NCBI GenBank assembly: GCA_900767605.1 | Contig: CAAFZT010000042.1 | Coordinates: forward strand, 1-43,105 | Reading direction: 5' to 3' | DNA: 43,105 nt | Source: Bacilli bacterium | GTDB taxonomy: Bacteria > Bacillota_I > Bacilli_A > RFN20 > CAG-826 | Shown: positions 1-6,228 of the stretch, piece by piece | How positions within the stretch are numbered: position 1 is the first letter of the stretch | Layout: each line of letters starts with the position of its first letter | The notes under the pieces: model-generated | Database searches by the model: none | What the model was told of the DNA's origin: nothing | Seen by the model: the letters and a program-made list of their open reading frames with translations, nothing else | Made by a program: the position numbers and the translations under genes

Positions 1-208
1 ATCCTGCTTTTTTCGCGCCCGCCGCGACCCCTAGGGGTCCATCCCTCCGGGATAAACGGAACGGAGGCGGATCAGGTCGAATACACATAATTGGGGACAC
101 TCCCTCTTTTCCCGTGATTTTCGCCTTTTTTAACTTTGCTAGAGCAATTCTTTTTCGTCTTGTCCGTGCATAATAAAGTCATCATCACCCTTTAAAAAGG
201 AGAGAACC
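1..208. other. Left-edge intergenic region with inverted repeats
   Basis: No gene is visible here. The stretch has a perfect 14-bp palindrome, GACCCCTAGGGGTC, at 26-39, followed by inverted arms CCTCCG (44-49) and CGGAGG (62-67). A small inverted repeat TTGCT-AG-AGCAA lies at 136-147, followed by a T-rich stretch. The GC-rich structured part (15-72) has a different base composition from the AT-rich promoter-proximal part (110-200). It may be the end of a structured RNA or of a mobile-element remnant whose body lies outside the window; nothing seen here decides that. Confidence 0.4.
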
Positions 209-1438
209 ATGAAGCAATATAACGTCGGAGTCATTGGGCTTGGGAACCGCGGGTACGCGCTTCTTTCCAGCATGATGGCGTGCCCCGAGTGCAAAATCGT
301 CGCCTTATGCGATCTTTACGAAGACCGCGTCGAAAGGGCAAGCAAACTAGTAGAAGAAAGGCAAAGGGAAGCCCCGAAGGCTTATCTAGATTGGAAAGCC
401 CTTGTTGATTCCCCCGAAGTCGAAATCGTCATGATTATCTGCGATTGGGAAATGCATATCCCGATGTCTATCTACGCGATGGAAAAAGGAAAGATTGTCG
501 GAAGCGAAGTTGCGGGGGCCTATTCCGTCCAAGATTGTTGGGATCTAGTCGATGCCTACGAAAAGACCAAGACCCCGATCATGATGCTAGAAAATTGCTG
601 CTTCGACGAATTCGAATTGCTTTCCACGGCGGTTTATCGTTCTGGAAAACTGGGAGAGCTTCTTTATTGCCACGGATGTTATAGCCACGATTTACGGGAA
701 GAGATTTTAGGAGGTAACGTGAATCGCCATTACCGGCTTCGTAATTATCAAAGCCGCAACGCGGAGAATTACCCCACCCACGAACTCGGTCCCATCGCCA
801 AAGCGCTCGACATCAATCGTGGAAATCGCTTGACCCACCTGTCTAGTTTCGGCACTCGCCCCGGGGTGAATCTTGAACGATTTGAAGACGATACTCGTTG
901 CCCCGACTCTGCCTTAAAAGGCACCGAATTCGCTCAAAGCGATATCGTCACCACTACTTTAACCACCGAAAAGGGCCAGGTTATCACCATCCGTCTAGAC
1001 ACCTCCCTCCCCCATTTCTATGCCCGCGAATTCACGTTAAGAGGAACTAAAGGATTCGCCGCAGCCGACAACAAACTCATCATGACGGACGGGGATATTC
1101 CTGAAATCTATGATACCTATGACTTCTACCAAAAGAACCAAGGTTGCAGCGATCGTTATAAGGAAGAATTCCTTCCCAGCGTTTGGAAAAACATCACCCC
1201 GGAGCAAAGAGAATTAGGGCACGGGGGCATGGATTACATTGAATTCCGCGTCTTCTTCGATTGCTTGAACGAAAAGAAGCCCTTCCCTATCGATGTTTAC
1301 GATATGGCAACTTGGATGGCAGTCACTCCGTTGTCCGAAGAATCCTTACGTAACGGAGGAACCCCGATAGCCATTCCTGACTTTACCCGAGGGAAATACA
1401 AAGAACGCCCAAGCGAAGACGTCATCCCCTTAAAGTAA
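209..1438 (+). CDS. Gfo/Idh/MocA family protein, GH109-like (NAD-dependent alpha-N-acetylgalactosaminidase-like)
   Basis: A 409-residue protein with an N-terminal Rossmann NAD(P)-binding fold (VGVIGLGNRG, residues ~6-15) and a C-terminal Gfo/Idh/MocA alpha/beta domain. The middle has MMLENCC, then ELLYCHGCYSHDLRE, then YPTHELGPIAKALDINRG. This set of motifs is what I know from family GH109, where a bound NAD takes part in removing terminal N-acetylgalactosamine and the Tyr/His of the YPTH motif are important. No signal peptide is visible, so the protein should be cytoplasmic and act on imported oligosaccharides or glycopeptides. AAGGAG lies 8 nt before the ATG. It is the only plus-strand gene left of the origin, so it faces the presumed replication fork. 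It converges on a lipoprotein gene across a terminator. A plain sugar dehydrogenase is the main alternative. Confidence 0.7.
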   Translation: MKQYNVGVIGLGNRGYALLSSMMACPECKIVALCDLYEDRVERASKLVEERQREAPKAYLDWKALVDSPEVEIVMIICDWEMHIPMSIYAMEKGKIVGSEVAGAYSVQDCWDLVDAYEKTKTPIMMLENCCFDEFELLSTAVYRSGKLGELLYCHGCYSHDLREEILGGNVNRHYRLRNYQSRNAENYPTHELGPIAKALDINRGNRLTHLSSFGTRPGVNLERFEDDTRCPDSALKGTEFAQSDIVTTTLTTEKGQVITIRLDTSLPHFYAREFTLRGTKGFAAADNKLIMTDGDIPEIYDTYDFYQKNQGCSDRYKEEFLPSVWKNITPEQRELGHGGMDYIEFRVFFDCLNEKKPFPIDVYDMATWMAVTPLSEESLRNGGTPIAIPDFTRGKYKERPSEDVIPLK

Positions 1439-1444
1439 ACGGAC

Positions 1445-1475
1445 CCCCTGCTTAAAACGTGCAGGGGCTTTTCTT
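1445..1475 (+). terminator. Rho-independent terminator of the GH109-like gene
   Basis: Stem CCCCTGC (1445-1451) pairs with GCAGGGG (1461-1467), followed by CTTTTCTT. The T tract is only on the plus-strand side, so it serves the oxidoreductase-like gene; it also abuts the stop codon of the converging lipoprotein gene. Confidence 0.8.
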
Positions 1476-2973
1476 ATTTAATCGTACTGATAAGTTGGAG
1501 AAGGAAATAGTGATTCGCGGCCGAGAATTCCAGCGAGAAATCTAAACCAACCTTCGTCGCCACTTTAACGCCTTCTTGGTATTCCGGAACATTAAAGCCC
1601 TTTCTTCTTAATAACGCTTCGTAATCGCGTTCATAATCTTCATCCGTTATATTCGAGTCAAAATAACCGCCGATATAATAAGAAGATTTATCTTCCGCGC
1701 CATAGGCATCGTATTTTTGTCCTTTGGCCAACCGAAATTCCGGGATTTCCTCCGCTTTGTTTAATAAAATTCCGAAGTTTTTCGCCATTTTGATATAAGG
1801 GAATTCGGTTCTATCATCCTTTTCCACCCAGGCATAAATGGAAAATAGGCCACCGTAATATTCCACTTCGATATTCACGTCGTCATCTACGCGTTCCATA
1901 TCGTATCGGGTCATGGCGTCTTTTTGATCCAAAACAAAGAAACCTTCTTTGAGCAAAAGCTGACCATAGGACGTGCTTAAATCCCCGCAATTCACATCCC
2001 GAACATAGAAATAATCGTGATTCCCATCGTTGTCTACGCCAAAACTGGCGTCGTCTTTGAGCCCAACGGGAAAAAGTAGCACATAGTCACCAAGAATTTG
2101 GGCCATGCTCGCCTTGATTTCTTTGCTCCACGCATTCACGAGCATCGAAGCTTTCTCTACCACCAAATAGAATACAGCGGACCCTTCTTGGGTCTTTGTA
2201 AAAAACCGAAGCGACAACGGGGCATTCTCTTTCTTGGCTTCCATCTCGCCAAAAGAATTCATTTCTAACGTATATCCAGCCGCGGTCAGCAAAGTTTCAT
2301 AGGCTTTCTTCGTCGCTTCCCCGTCTCTCACTTTCCCAAATATTTCGAATTGATTTTGTTCGTTGATATGAGTGCAATACGGCGTATTTTCCAAAACGTC
2401 AAAAGCGGGAACCGCCGTAACGGCATAATCATCTAAACCAAAATGAGAATCAATTCGGGAATAGGGGAAGGATGCGTCTTCATAGACCCCTTCTTCTTTG
2501 GAGAGGTAAATGGCCATCCCCGTTTCTTGGTCATAGCTAATTTGAGCAGTCGCCTTCACGGCGCGATCCCCAAAATTTTTCTTGTAGACGTGAATGGAGT
2601 CGTCGCCTTCCAATGGGGTTTCACCATCTTGAAAGTCATAATCCAAAAGAGCCTGTCCATAAGTGGATACAAGGTTCGGGGCAGCTTTGTCTTCGATATA
2701 AAGGAAAGGTCCGTCTTTAGATTCCTCGACCTTGTAGGTATGTTGCTCCGTAAACCCCTTTGGGAAGGGGAAATCAAAAGAAAATCCGAAGACTTCTTGA
2801 ATGGCCTGGTCGAACCCTGCTTTCCAACTCATCGCGGGTTCATCCGATTTCGACGTCATAGAATCAGCAGACTCGGAGCCCGAAGAAAAAGAAGAAGGCG
2901 GGGTTGCCTTGCCGCATCCCGTTAATAGAAGGGATCCGGCAATGGCCCATAGCCACAAGACGTTCTTCTTCAT
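1474..2973 (-). CDS. Lipoprotein with four ~115-residue internal repeats, function unknown
   Basis: A 499-residue protein with a lipoprotein signal peptide: basic MKKN start, hydrophobic core and lipobox LLTGC with the acylated Cys at residue 20. A Ser-rich linker follows (residues 25-45), so the rest should be outside the membrane. The motif Y-x-x-L-L-x-x-x-G/D-F/Y recurs at residues ~105 (YGQALLDYDF), ~225 (YETLLTAAGY), ~336 (YGQLLLKEGF) and ~451 (YEALLRRKGF). The spacing of 111-120 residues indicates four tandem copies of one small domain. I do not recognise the family. The start lies 4 nt after the stop of the phosphatase-Nudix gene, so the two are probably co-transcribed and translationally coupled. 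No catalytic motif is visible; a ligand-binding or envelope-structural role is possible. Confidence 0.75.
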   Translation of the reverse strand: MKKNVLWLWAIAGSLLLTGCGKATPPSSFSSGSESADSMTSKSDEPAMSWKAGFDQAIQEVFGFSFDFPFPKGFTEQHTYKVEESKDGPFLYIEDKAAPNLVSTYGQALLDYDFQDGETPLEGDDSIHVYKKNFGDRAVKATAQISYDQETGMAIYLSKEEGVYEDASFPYSRIDSHFGLDDYAVTAVPAFDVLENTPYCTHINEQNQFEIFGKVRDGEATKKAYETLLTAAGYTLEMNSFGEMEAKKENAPLSLRFFTKTQEGSAVFYLVVEKASMLVNAWSKEIKASMAQILGDYVLLFPVGLKDDASFGVDNDGNHDYFYVRDVNCGDLSTSYGQLLLKEGFFVLDQKDAMTRYDMERVDDDVNIEVEYYGGLFSIYAWVEKDDRTEFPYIKMAKNFGILLNKAEEIPEFRLAKGQKYDAYGAEDKSSYYIGGYFDSNITDEDYERDYEALLRRKGFNVPEYQEGVKVATKVGLDFSLEFSAANHYFLLQLISTIK

Positions 2974-2977
2974 CCCC

Positions 2978-4081
2978 TTATTCTCCCGTTATCCAATCAT
3001 TAGAACGATTCGCCTCGTACCACGCGGCTTCTTTCATGACTCTTCGATCCGAATCGTGACTTAACACCCGCATCGCATCCGCAGGAGAGATAAAATGGCA
3101 GGATTCCACTTCTTCTTTTTGAGGTACTGTATCGCTTGTTTTTACTTCCGCGATATAGAAAACCACCTCTTTGAAAACGCCAACTCGTGGGGAATAGAAA
3201 ATGGGATAACGGAATCCAGAAAGGAAATGATCGACCTCTAAACCCGTCTCTTCTTTGATTTCTCGTCTCGCCGTTGCATATTCGTCCACGTCAAAAGACT
3301 CCACGTGTCCTTTAGGAATGCTGTAATGGCCTTGAATCATGTGCTCAACAAGGACCTTGCCGTTATGGAAAACGACCGCCCCGCAGCTCTTTTCCTGTTT
3401 CCCAAGCAAACTCACTAGGGAATGATATTCGTCGTCGCTTAGTCCAATCGCTTCGCAGTATTGTTCCAAATCGCCGTACCGTTTCAGGAAGCGTTGATAG
3501 AATTCAGGGAAGAATCCCGTCATGGGGGTTAAAAGCAATTCTGGGACTTCTGGATGGTATTGACGCGTGTTTTGCGTCATTTTCGGAAGCAAAGGGAAGG
3601 ACATCATATAGTCGGCATTCACCATTTCGAGGGGGACGCCAGCGAAAAGAAGCAACATCGCGGAGAATACGCCCGTCCGATCTTTGCCTGCATTGCAATG
3701 AAGAACCAAGGGCTTGGGGGATTCTAGAATCGCCTTAAAAATCCGTCTTGCCGTATAGGGGTCTTCCACCATTTCCATATAGGAAGCGAGATAATCTTCG
3801 TAATCTTTAGAAATCCGCCCGTTCCCGTTCACAGACAATTCTTTGACCTCAAACCGAGGATCGTGAAGAAAAGGGCTCGGAGCATTCTTCCGGCTTTCAT
3901 CATCCCGTAAATCCAAAATGGTCTTAATCCCAAGAACCGCCATCTTGTCTTTATCTTGGGGTGTTGCCGCAGCCAAGGTTGCGGAACGGTAAATCACCCC
4001 ATATTGAGTTTCTCCGTAAGAGCAGGGGTAGCCACCCAAATCGCGGAAATTTTCCACGCCATTTAAGCCAATCATTCTCAT
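2978..4081 (-). CDS. Tyrosine/phosphoinositide-type phosphatase fused to a Nudix hydrolase
   Basis: A 367-residue two-domain protein. Residues ~5-240 are a Y_phosphatase3-type PTP domain: GVENFRDLGGY near the start, general-acid-region DLRDDES at ~57-63, and P-loop HCNAGKDRTG at 128-137 with nucleophile Cys129. Residues ~245-367 are a Nudix domain like bis(5'-nucleosyl)-tetraphosphatases, with GHYSIPKGHVES and the box end REIKEETGL. One residue is inserted between the box Gly and REIKEE, and Asp/Val replace the usual first Glu. An open frame continues upstream to 4324, but that part overlaps mscL and reads like an antisense shadow. I chose the ATG at 4081, which has TACAAT 8 nt upstream and no Shine-Dalgarno site, suggesting a leaderless mRNA. 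The fused activities suggest control of a phospho-signal such as a dinucleotide polyphosphate; the substrate is not visible. Confidence 0.85.
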   Translation of the reverse strand: MRMIGLNGVENFRDLGGYPCSYGETQYGVIYRSATLAAATPQDKDKMAVLGIKTILDLRDDESRKNAPSPFLHDPRFEVKELSVNGNGRISKDYEDYLASYMEMVEDPYTARRIFKAILESPKPLVLHCNAGKDRTGVFSAMLLLFAGVPLEMVNADYMMSFPLLPKMTQNTRQYHPEVPELLLTPMTGFFPEFYQRFLKRYGDLEQYCEAIGLSDDEYHSLVSLLGKQEKSCGAVVFHNGKVLVEHMIQGHYSIPKGHVESFDVDEYATARREIKEETGLEVDHFLSGFRYPIFYSPRVGVFKEVVFYIAEVKTSDTVPQKEEVESCHFISPADAMRVLSHDSDRRVMKEAAWYEANRSNDWITGE

Positions 4082-4089
4082 AGATAAAA

Positions 4090-4117
4090 ATTGTACAGGA
4101 AGCAAAGAAAAAAGGAA
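4090..4117 (-). promoter_or_regulatory. Promoter of the phosphatase-Nudix gene (leaderless type)
   Basis: On the minus strand TACAAT (4090-4095) lies 8 nt before the ATG. TTCCTT, 16 bp further upstream (4112-4117), is a weak -35 candidate and coincides with the 3' arm of the mscL terminator. Transcription would start at or within 2 nt of the start codon. Confidence 0.5.
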
Positions 4118-4138
4118 CCGCGGAGAGGGCGATTCCTT
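4108..4138 (-). terminator. Rho-independent terminator of mscL
   Basis: Reading the minus strand, AAGGAATCGC (4129-4138) pairs with GCGGTTCCTT (4112-4121) over a 7-nt loop, with one G-U pair, and runs into a T tract. The 10-bp stem makes this one of the strongest terminators in the window. Confidence 0.85.
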
Positions 4139-4154
4139 AAGGAATGATGAAGAC

Positions 4155-4868
4155 TTATTTCGCTTCTTCGGTTTTCTTCGCGCCGTTCTGGGCTTGGAGT
4201 TCGCCAAGGATAGCGGTGAGAAGTTCTTCCGTCGTCGGCTTTTTGACGGGTTCGGGTTCGGGTGCCGGGCGTTCTTCCGGATGCTTTTTGTAATATTCTT
4301 CCTGCATCTGAGCTTGCCAAGCAAGACGTTTCGCCTTAACGGATTTCACCGTACGAACAATGACGAAAAGGGTGATCGCGATGATGATGAAGGAAATAAT
4401 CGCATTGATGAAGGTTCCCCAGTCGATGACCGCGGAGAGATTATAGGTCCAGGTCGTACCGTGAAGAGTGTAGAGGTTCTTCAAAGAATTTTGCCATTGA
4501 ACATAAGTGTCGGAACTTTCGGTGATCGTGACGCCTTGGCTGGCGGCATAGGCGATTGTTGCAGCCTTCAAATCGGTGAAGTATTGTCCAATTCCCGGGA
4601 CGCCAGCTTGAGTGGCATTCGCCGCGGGAAGCACCGTGACGAGCCCTTTGATACCACCGGGGACGCCCCAAGTGCAAACGCTCATCAAGATGTTGACTAA
4701 TGCGGTGACAATCGCGTTGAACGCTCCGCCGATGATGACGCCAACGGCCATATCGAGGACGTTTCCTTTCGAAATGAATTTTTTGAAGTCGCTCCAAAGG
4801 CCTTCTCCCTTGGCCTTTCTTTCGGCTTTCTTTGCCGCTTTGGCGGCAGCCTTTTCTTCTTTCGTCAT
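4155..4868 (-). CDS. mscL: Large-conductance mechanosensitive channel MscL with enlarged extracellular loop
   Basis: A 237-residue membrane protein. Residues ~27-60 carry the MscL hallmark (FKKFISKGNVLDMAVGVIIG, continuing GGAFNAIVTALVN), which covers the N-terminal amphipathic helix and TM1. TM2 is GTFINAIISFIIIAITLFVI at ~152-172, and the C-terminal helix TTEELLTAILGELQ matches the MscL cytoplasmic bundle. MscL proteins are usually 130-150 residues; here the TM1-TM2 loop is about 85 residues instead of ~30, and there are a Lys/Ala-rich N-terminal extension and a Pro/Glu-rich linker before the C-terminal helix. MscL opens under membrane tension to release solutes during hypo-osmotic shock. 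AGGAGG precedes the ATG. It is transcribed alone, with a terminator behind it. Confidence 0.93.
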   Translation of the reverse strand: MTKEEKAAAKAAKKAERKAKGEGLWSDFKKFISKGNVLDMAVGVIIGGAFNAIVTALVNILMSVCTWGVPGGIKGLVTVLPAANATQAGVPGIGQYFTDLKAATIAYAASQGVTITESSDTYVQWQNSLKNLYTLHGTTWTYNLSAVIDWGTFINAIISFIIIAITLFVIVRTVKSVKAKRLAWQAQMQEEYYKKHPEERPAPEPEPVKKPTTEELLTAILGELQAQNGAKKTEEAK

Positions 4869-4882
4869 AAAAATTATGACCT

Positions 4883-4923
4883 CCTATGGGGCATACCATA
4901 GGACACGCTTTTCCAAAAGTAAA
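4883..4923 (-). promoter_or_regulatory. mscL promoter region with inverted repeat overlapping -10 and abutting the SD
   Basis: On the minus strand TTTACT (4918-4923), a 17-bp spacer and TATGGT (4895-4900) form a plausible promoter. A perfect inverted repeat CCTATGG-6 nt-CCATAGG (4883-4902) overlaps the -10 and runs into the Shine-Dalgarno AGGAGG. It could be an operator, or an RNA hairpin masking the ribosome site if transcription starts further upstream. Confidence 0.4.
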
Positions 4924-4928
4924 TAAAA

Positions 4929-4957
4929 AGTGTGTGTTTTCGCGTGGATACACGCGA
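4929..4957 (-). terminator. Weak terminator-like hairpin after the pyridoxamine kinase gene
   Basis: On the minus strand TCGCGTG-TATC-CACGCGA (4940-4957) forms a 7-bp hairpin. The T run (TTTTTATTT) begins only about 10 nt later, so termination may be inefficient and mscL may be partly read through. Confidence 0.4.
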
Positions 4958-4961
4958 GGAA

Positions 4962-5798
4962 TTATTTGGAGAGTAGGGATACCAAATAAGGAATCGCTTG
5001 CTCGAAATCCGCGCCGAAACGCTGACCATCCCCACCCCGTTCCGAAGTGATGAAAATCGCTTTGGACACATATTGATGGGCAATGCCAACAGCTTCTTCA
5101 AACGTTTTGCCGTTTAGAAGCAATCCTACAAAAGAGGAAGAAAACAAATCGCCCGTCCCGTGGAAAGAGCCCAGATATCTTTTCGTTCCTTCTAAGGCGC
5201 GAGTCGTTCCATCGTAAATCACTTCCGACATCATTCCTTTTTGCAGCTCTTGCCCCGACAAAATAACGCGCTTCGGACCCAAAAGAGCGAGGACGTCTAT
5301 CAATTTTTGATAAAAGGATAAGGGTAATTCTATGTCTTTATATGGATAAGGAATCCCTGTTAAAAGGCAGGCCTCTGTAAGATTTGGCTTAAGGATGTCC
5401 GCTTCTTGGACCAACTCTTTCATCGCTTCCACATGGCCTTCTTTAAAACCGGCGTATAGATGTCCGCCATCCGCCATCGCAGGATCGACAAACACAAGGG
5501 ATCCCCGTTTTTTGAATTCCCGAATCAAAGGAAGCACAACAGGGATTTGATCCGTTGTTAAATAACCGGTATAAACCATATCAAACGAAGGCGAATACTC
5601 TTCAATCTTATGAATCATCGCCTCGATTTCACCCGTCAAATCACGTTGAATCCATGAAGGGAAAGCCGTGTGGTTGCTAAATACGGAGGTGGGGATGCCT
5701 ACGCATTCCACCCCACAGGCGGAAATCGTAGGAAGGGCCACGGTTAAGGAGCAACGGCCGAGGCAGCTATAATCTTGGAACGTCAAAATCTTTTTCAT
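4962..5798 (-). CDS. Pyridoxal/pyridoxamine kinase (PdxK/PdxY type)
   Basis: A 278-residue ribokinase-superfamily protein that phosphorylates B6 vitamers with ATP to feed pyridoxal 5'-phosphate salvage. It begins with LTFQDYSCLGRCSLTVALP, typical of the Firmicutes pyridoxamine kinase branch. It continues with DPAMADGGHLYAGF (residues ~110-123), KPNLTEACLLTG, and the C-terminal anion-hole/ATP motif GTGDLFSSSFVGLL, where Asp is the expected catalytic base. Length matches the family. There is no Shine-Dalgarno site before the ATG, but TACAAT lies 7 nt upstream (5806-5811), so the mRNA is probably leaderless. No de novo pdxS/pdxT genes are seen here. The substrate (pyridoxal versus pyridoxamine versus hydroxymethylpyrimidine) cannot be decided from sequence. 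Confidence 0.88.
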   Translation of the reverse strand: MKKILTFQDYSCLGRCSLTVALPTISACGVECVGIPTSVFSNHTAFPSWIQRDLTGEIEAMIHKIEEYSPSFDMVYTGYLTTDQIPVVLPLIREFKKRGSLVFVDPAMADGGHLYAGFKEGHVEAMKELVQEADILKPNLTEACLLTGIPYPYKDIELPLSFYQKLIDVLALLGPKRVILSGQELQKGMMSEVIYDGTTRALEGTKRYLGSFHGTGDLFSSSFVGLLLNGKTFEEAVGIAHQYVSKAIFITSERGGDGQRFGADFEQAIPYLVSLLSK

Positions 5799-5805
5799 GA
5801 GAGGT

Positions 5806-5833
5806 ATTGTAACGAAATCAGCAAAAACTCCAA
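5806..5833 (-). promoter_or_regulatory. Promoter of the pyridoxamine kinase gene (leaderless type)
   Basis: On the minus strand TTGGAG (5828-5833), a 16-bp spacer and TACAAT (5806-5811) precede the ATG by only 7 nt. It sits directly behind the terminator of the upstream operon. Confidence 0.5.
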
Positions 5834-5834
5834 C

Positions 5835-5860
5835 AAAAAAGGCCAGGTTTCCCCAGCCTT
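5835..5860 (-). terminator. Rho-independent terminator of the zinc-ribbon/SPFH operon
   Basis: On the minus strand AAGGCTGGG (5852-5860) pairs with CCTGGCCTT (5839-5847) over a GAAA tetraloop, with two G-U pairs, followed by TTTTG. It ends the operon that runs 10718 to 5876. Confidence 0.8.
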
Positions 5861-5875
5861 CCTTGTTGTGTTTGG

Positions 5876-6208
5876 TTATTTTCCTTCAGGCGGAACCAAA
5901 TCCCACGCTGGGAATCCCTTCGCGTAGGTGGAGAAATCTTCCGAAGCAGCAATCGCTTCTTTGGCTTTCTTCATCTCTTCATCAAAGGATTCGGCATCAA
6001 CGCCAAATTCGGCATCAAGGTCCATTTCGTCGTCAACAGGGGCAGCTTCGACTTCTTCCTCAACAGGAGCCACCTCAACTTCTTCTTCCACTTCAGGGGT
6101 CGCTTCGACCTCTTCTTCGATTTCGGGGGCCACTTCGACTTCCTCTTCAACCGGAGCGGCTTCGATTTCTTCCTCGGCCGCAGGGGTTACTTTATCTTTT
6201 TTTGCCAT
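5876..6208 (-). CDS. Small acidic Glu/Val/Ala/Pro-repeat protein, last gene of the SPFH operon
   Basis: A 110-residue protein. Residues ~10-58 are about five imperfect ~10-residue units built around EEEVEVAPV, strongly acidic and probably disordered. The C-terminal half (~60-110) is non-repetitive: a short helical part ESFDEEMKKAKEAIAASEDF followed by the tail FPAWDLVPPEGK. AAGGAGG lies 8 nt before the ATG, only 20 bp after the stop of the coiled-coil gene, and a terminator follows, so it is the last member of the operon. There is no signal peptide or membrane segment. The repeats are also imperfect ~30-nt tandem repeats in the DNA, so copy number could change by recombination. I do not recognise a family; a flexible linker or adaptor for the membrane complex is a guess. 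Confidence 0.75.
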   Translation of the reverse strand: MAKKDKVTPAAEEEIEAAPVEEEVEVAPEIEEEVEATPEVEEEVEVAPVEEEVEAAPVDDEMDLDAEFGVDAESFDEEMKKAKEAIAASEDFSTYAKGFPAWDLVPPEGK

Positions 6209-6228
6209 AATGGTTTACCTCCTTGTTC

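Noticed and set aside
4082..4324. N-terminal extension of the phosphatase-Nudix gene up to 4324
   Set aside because: It overlaps the mscL 3' end and terminator, is Lys/Arg/Ser-rich like an antisense shadow, and the conserved domain begins right after the ATG at 4081.
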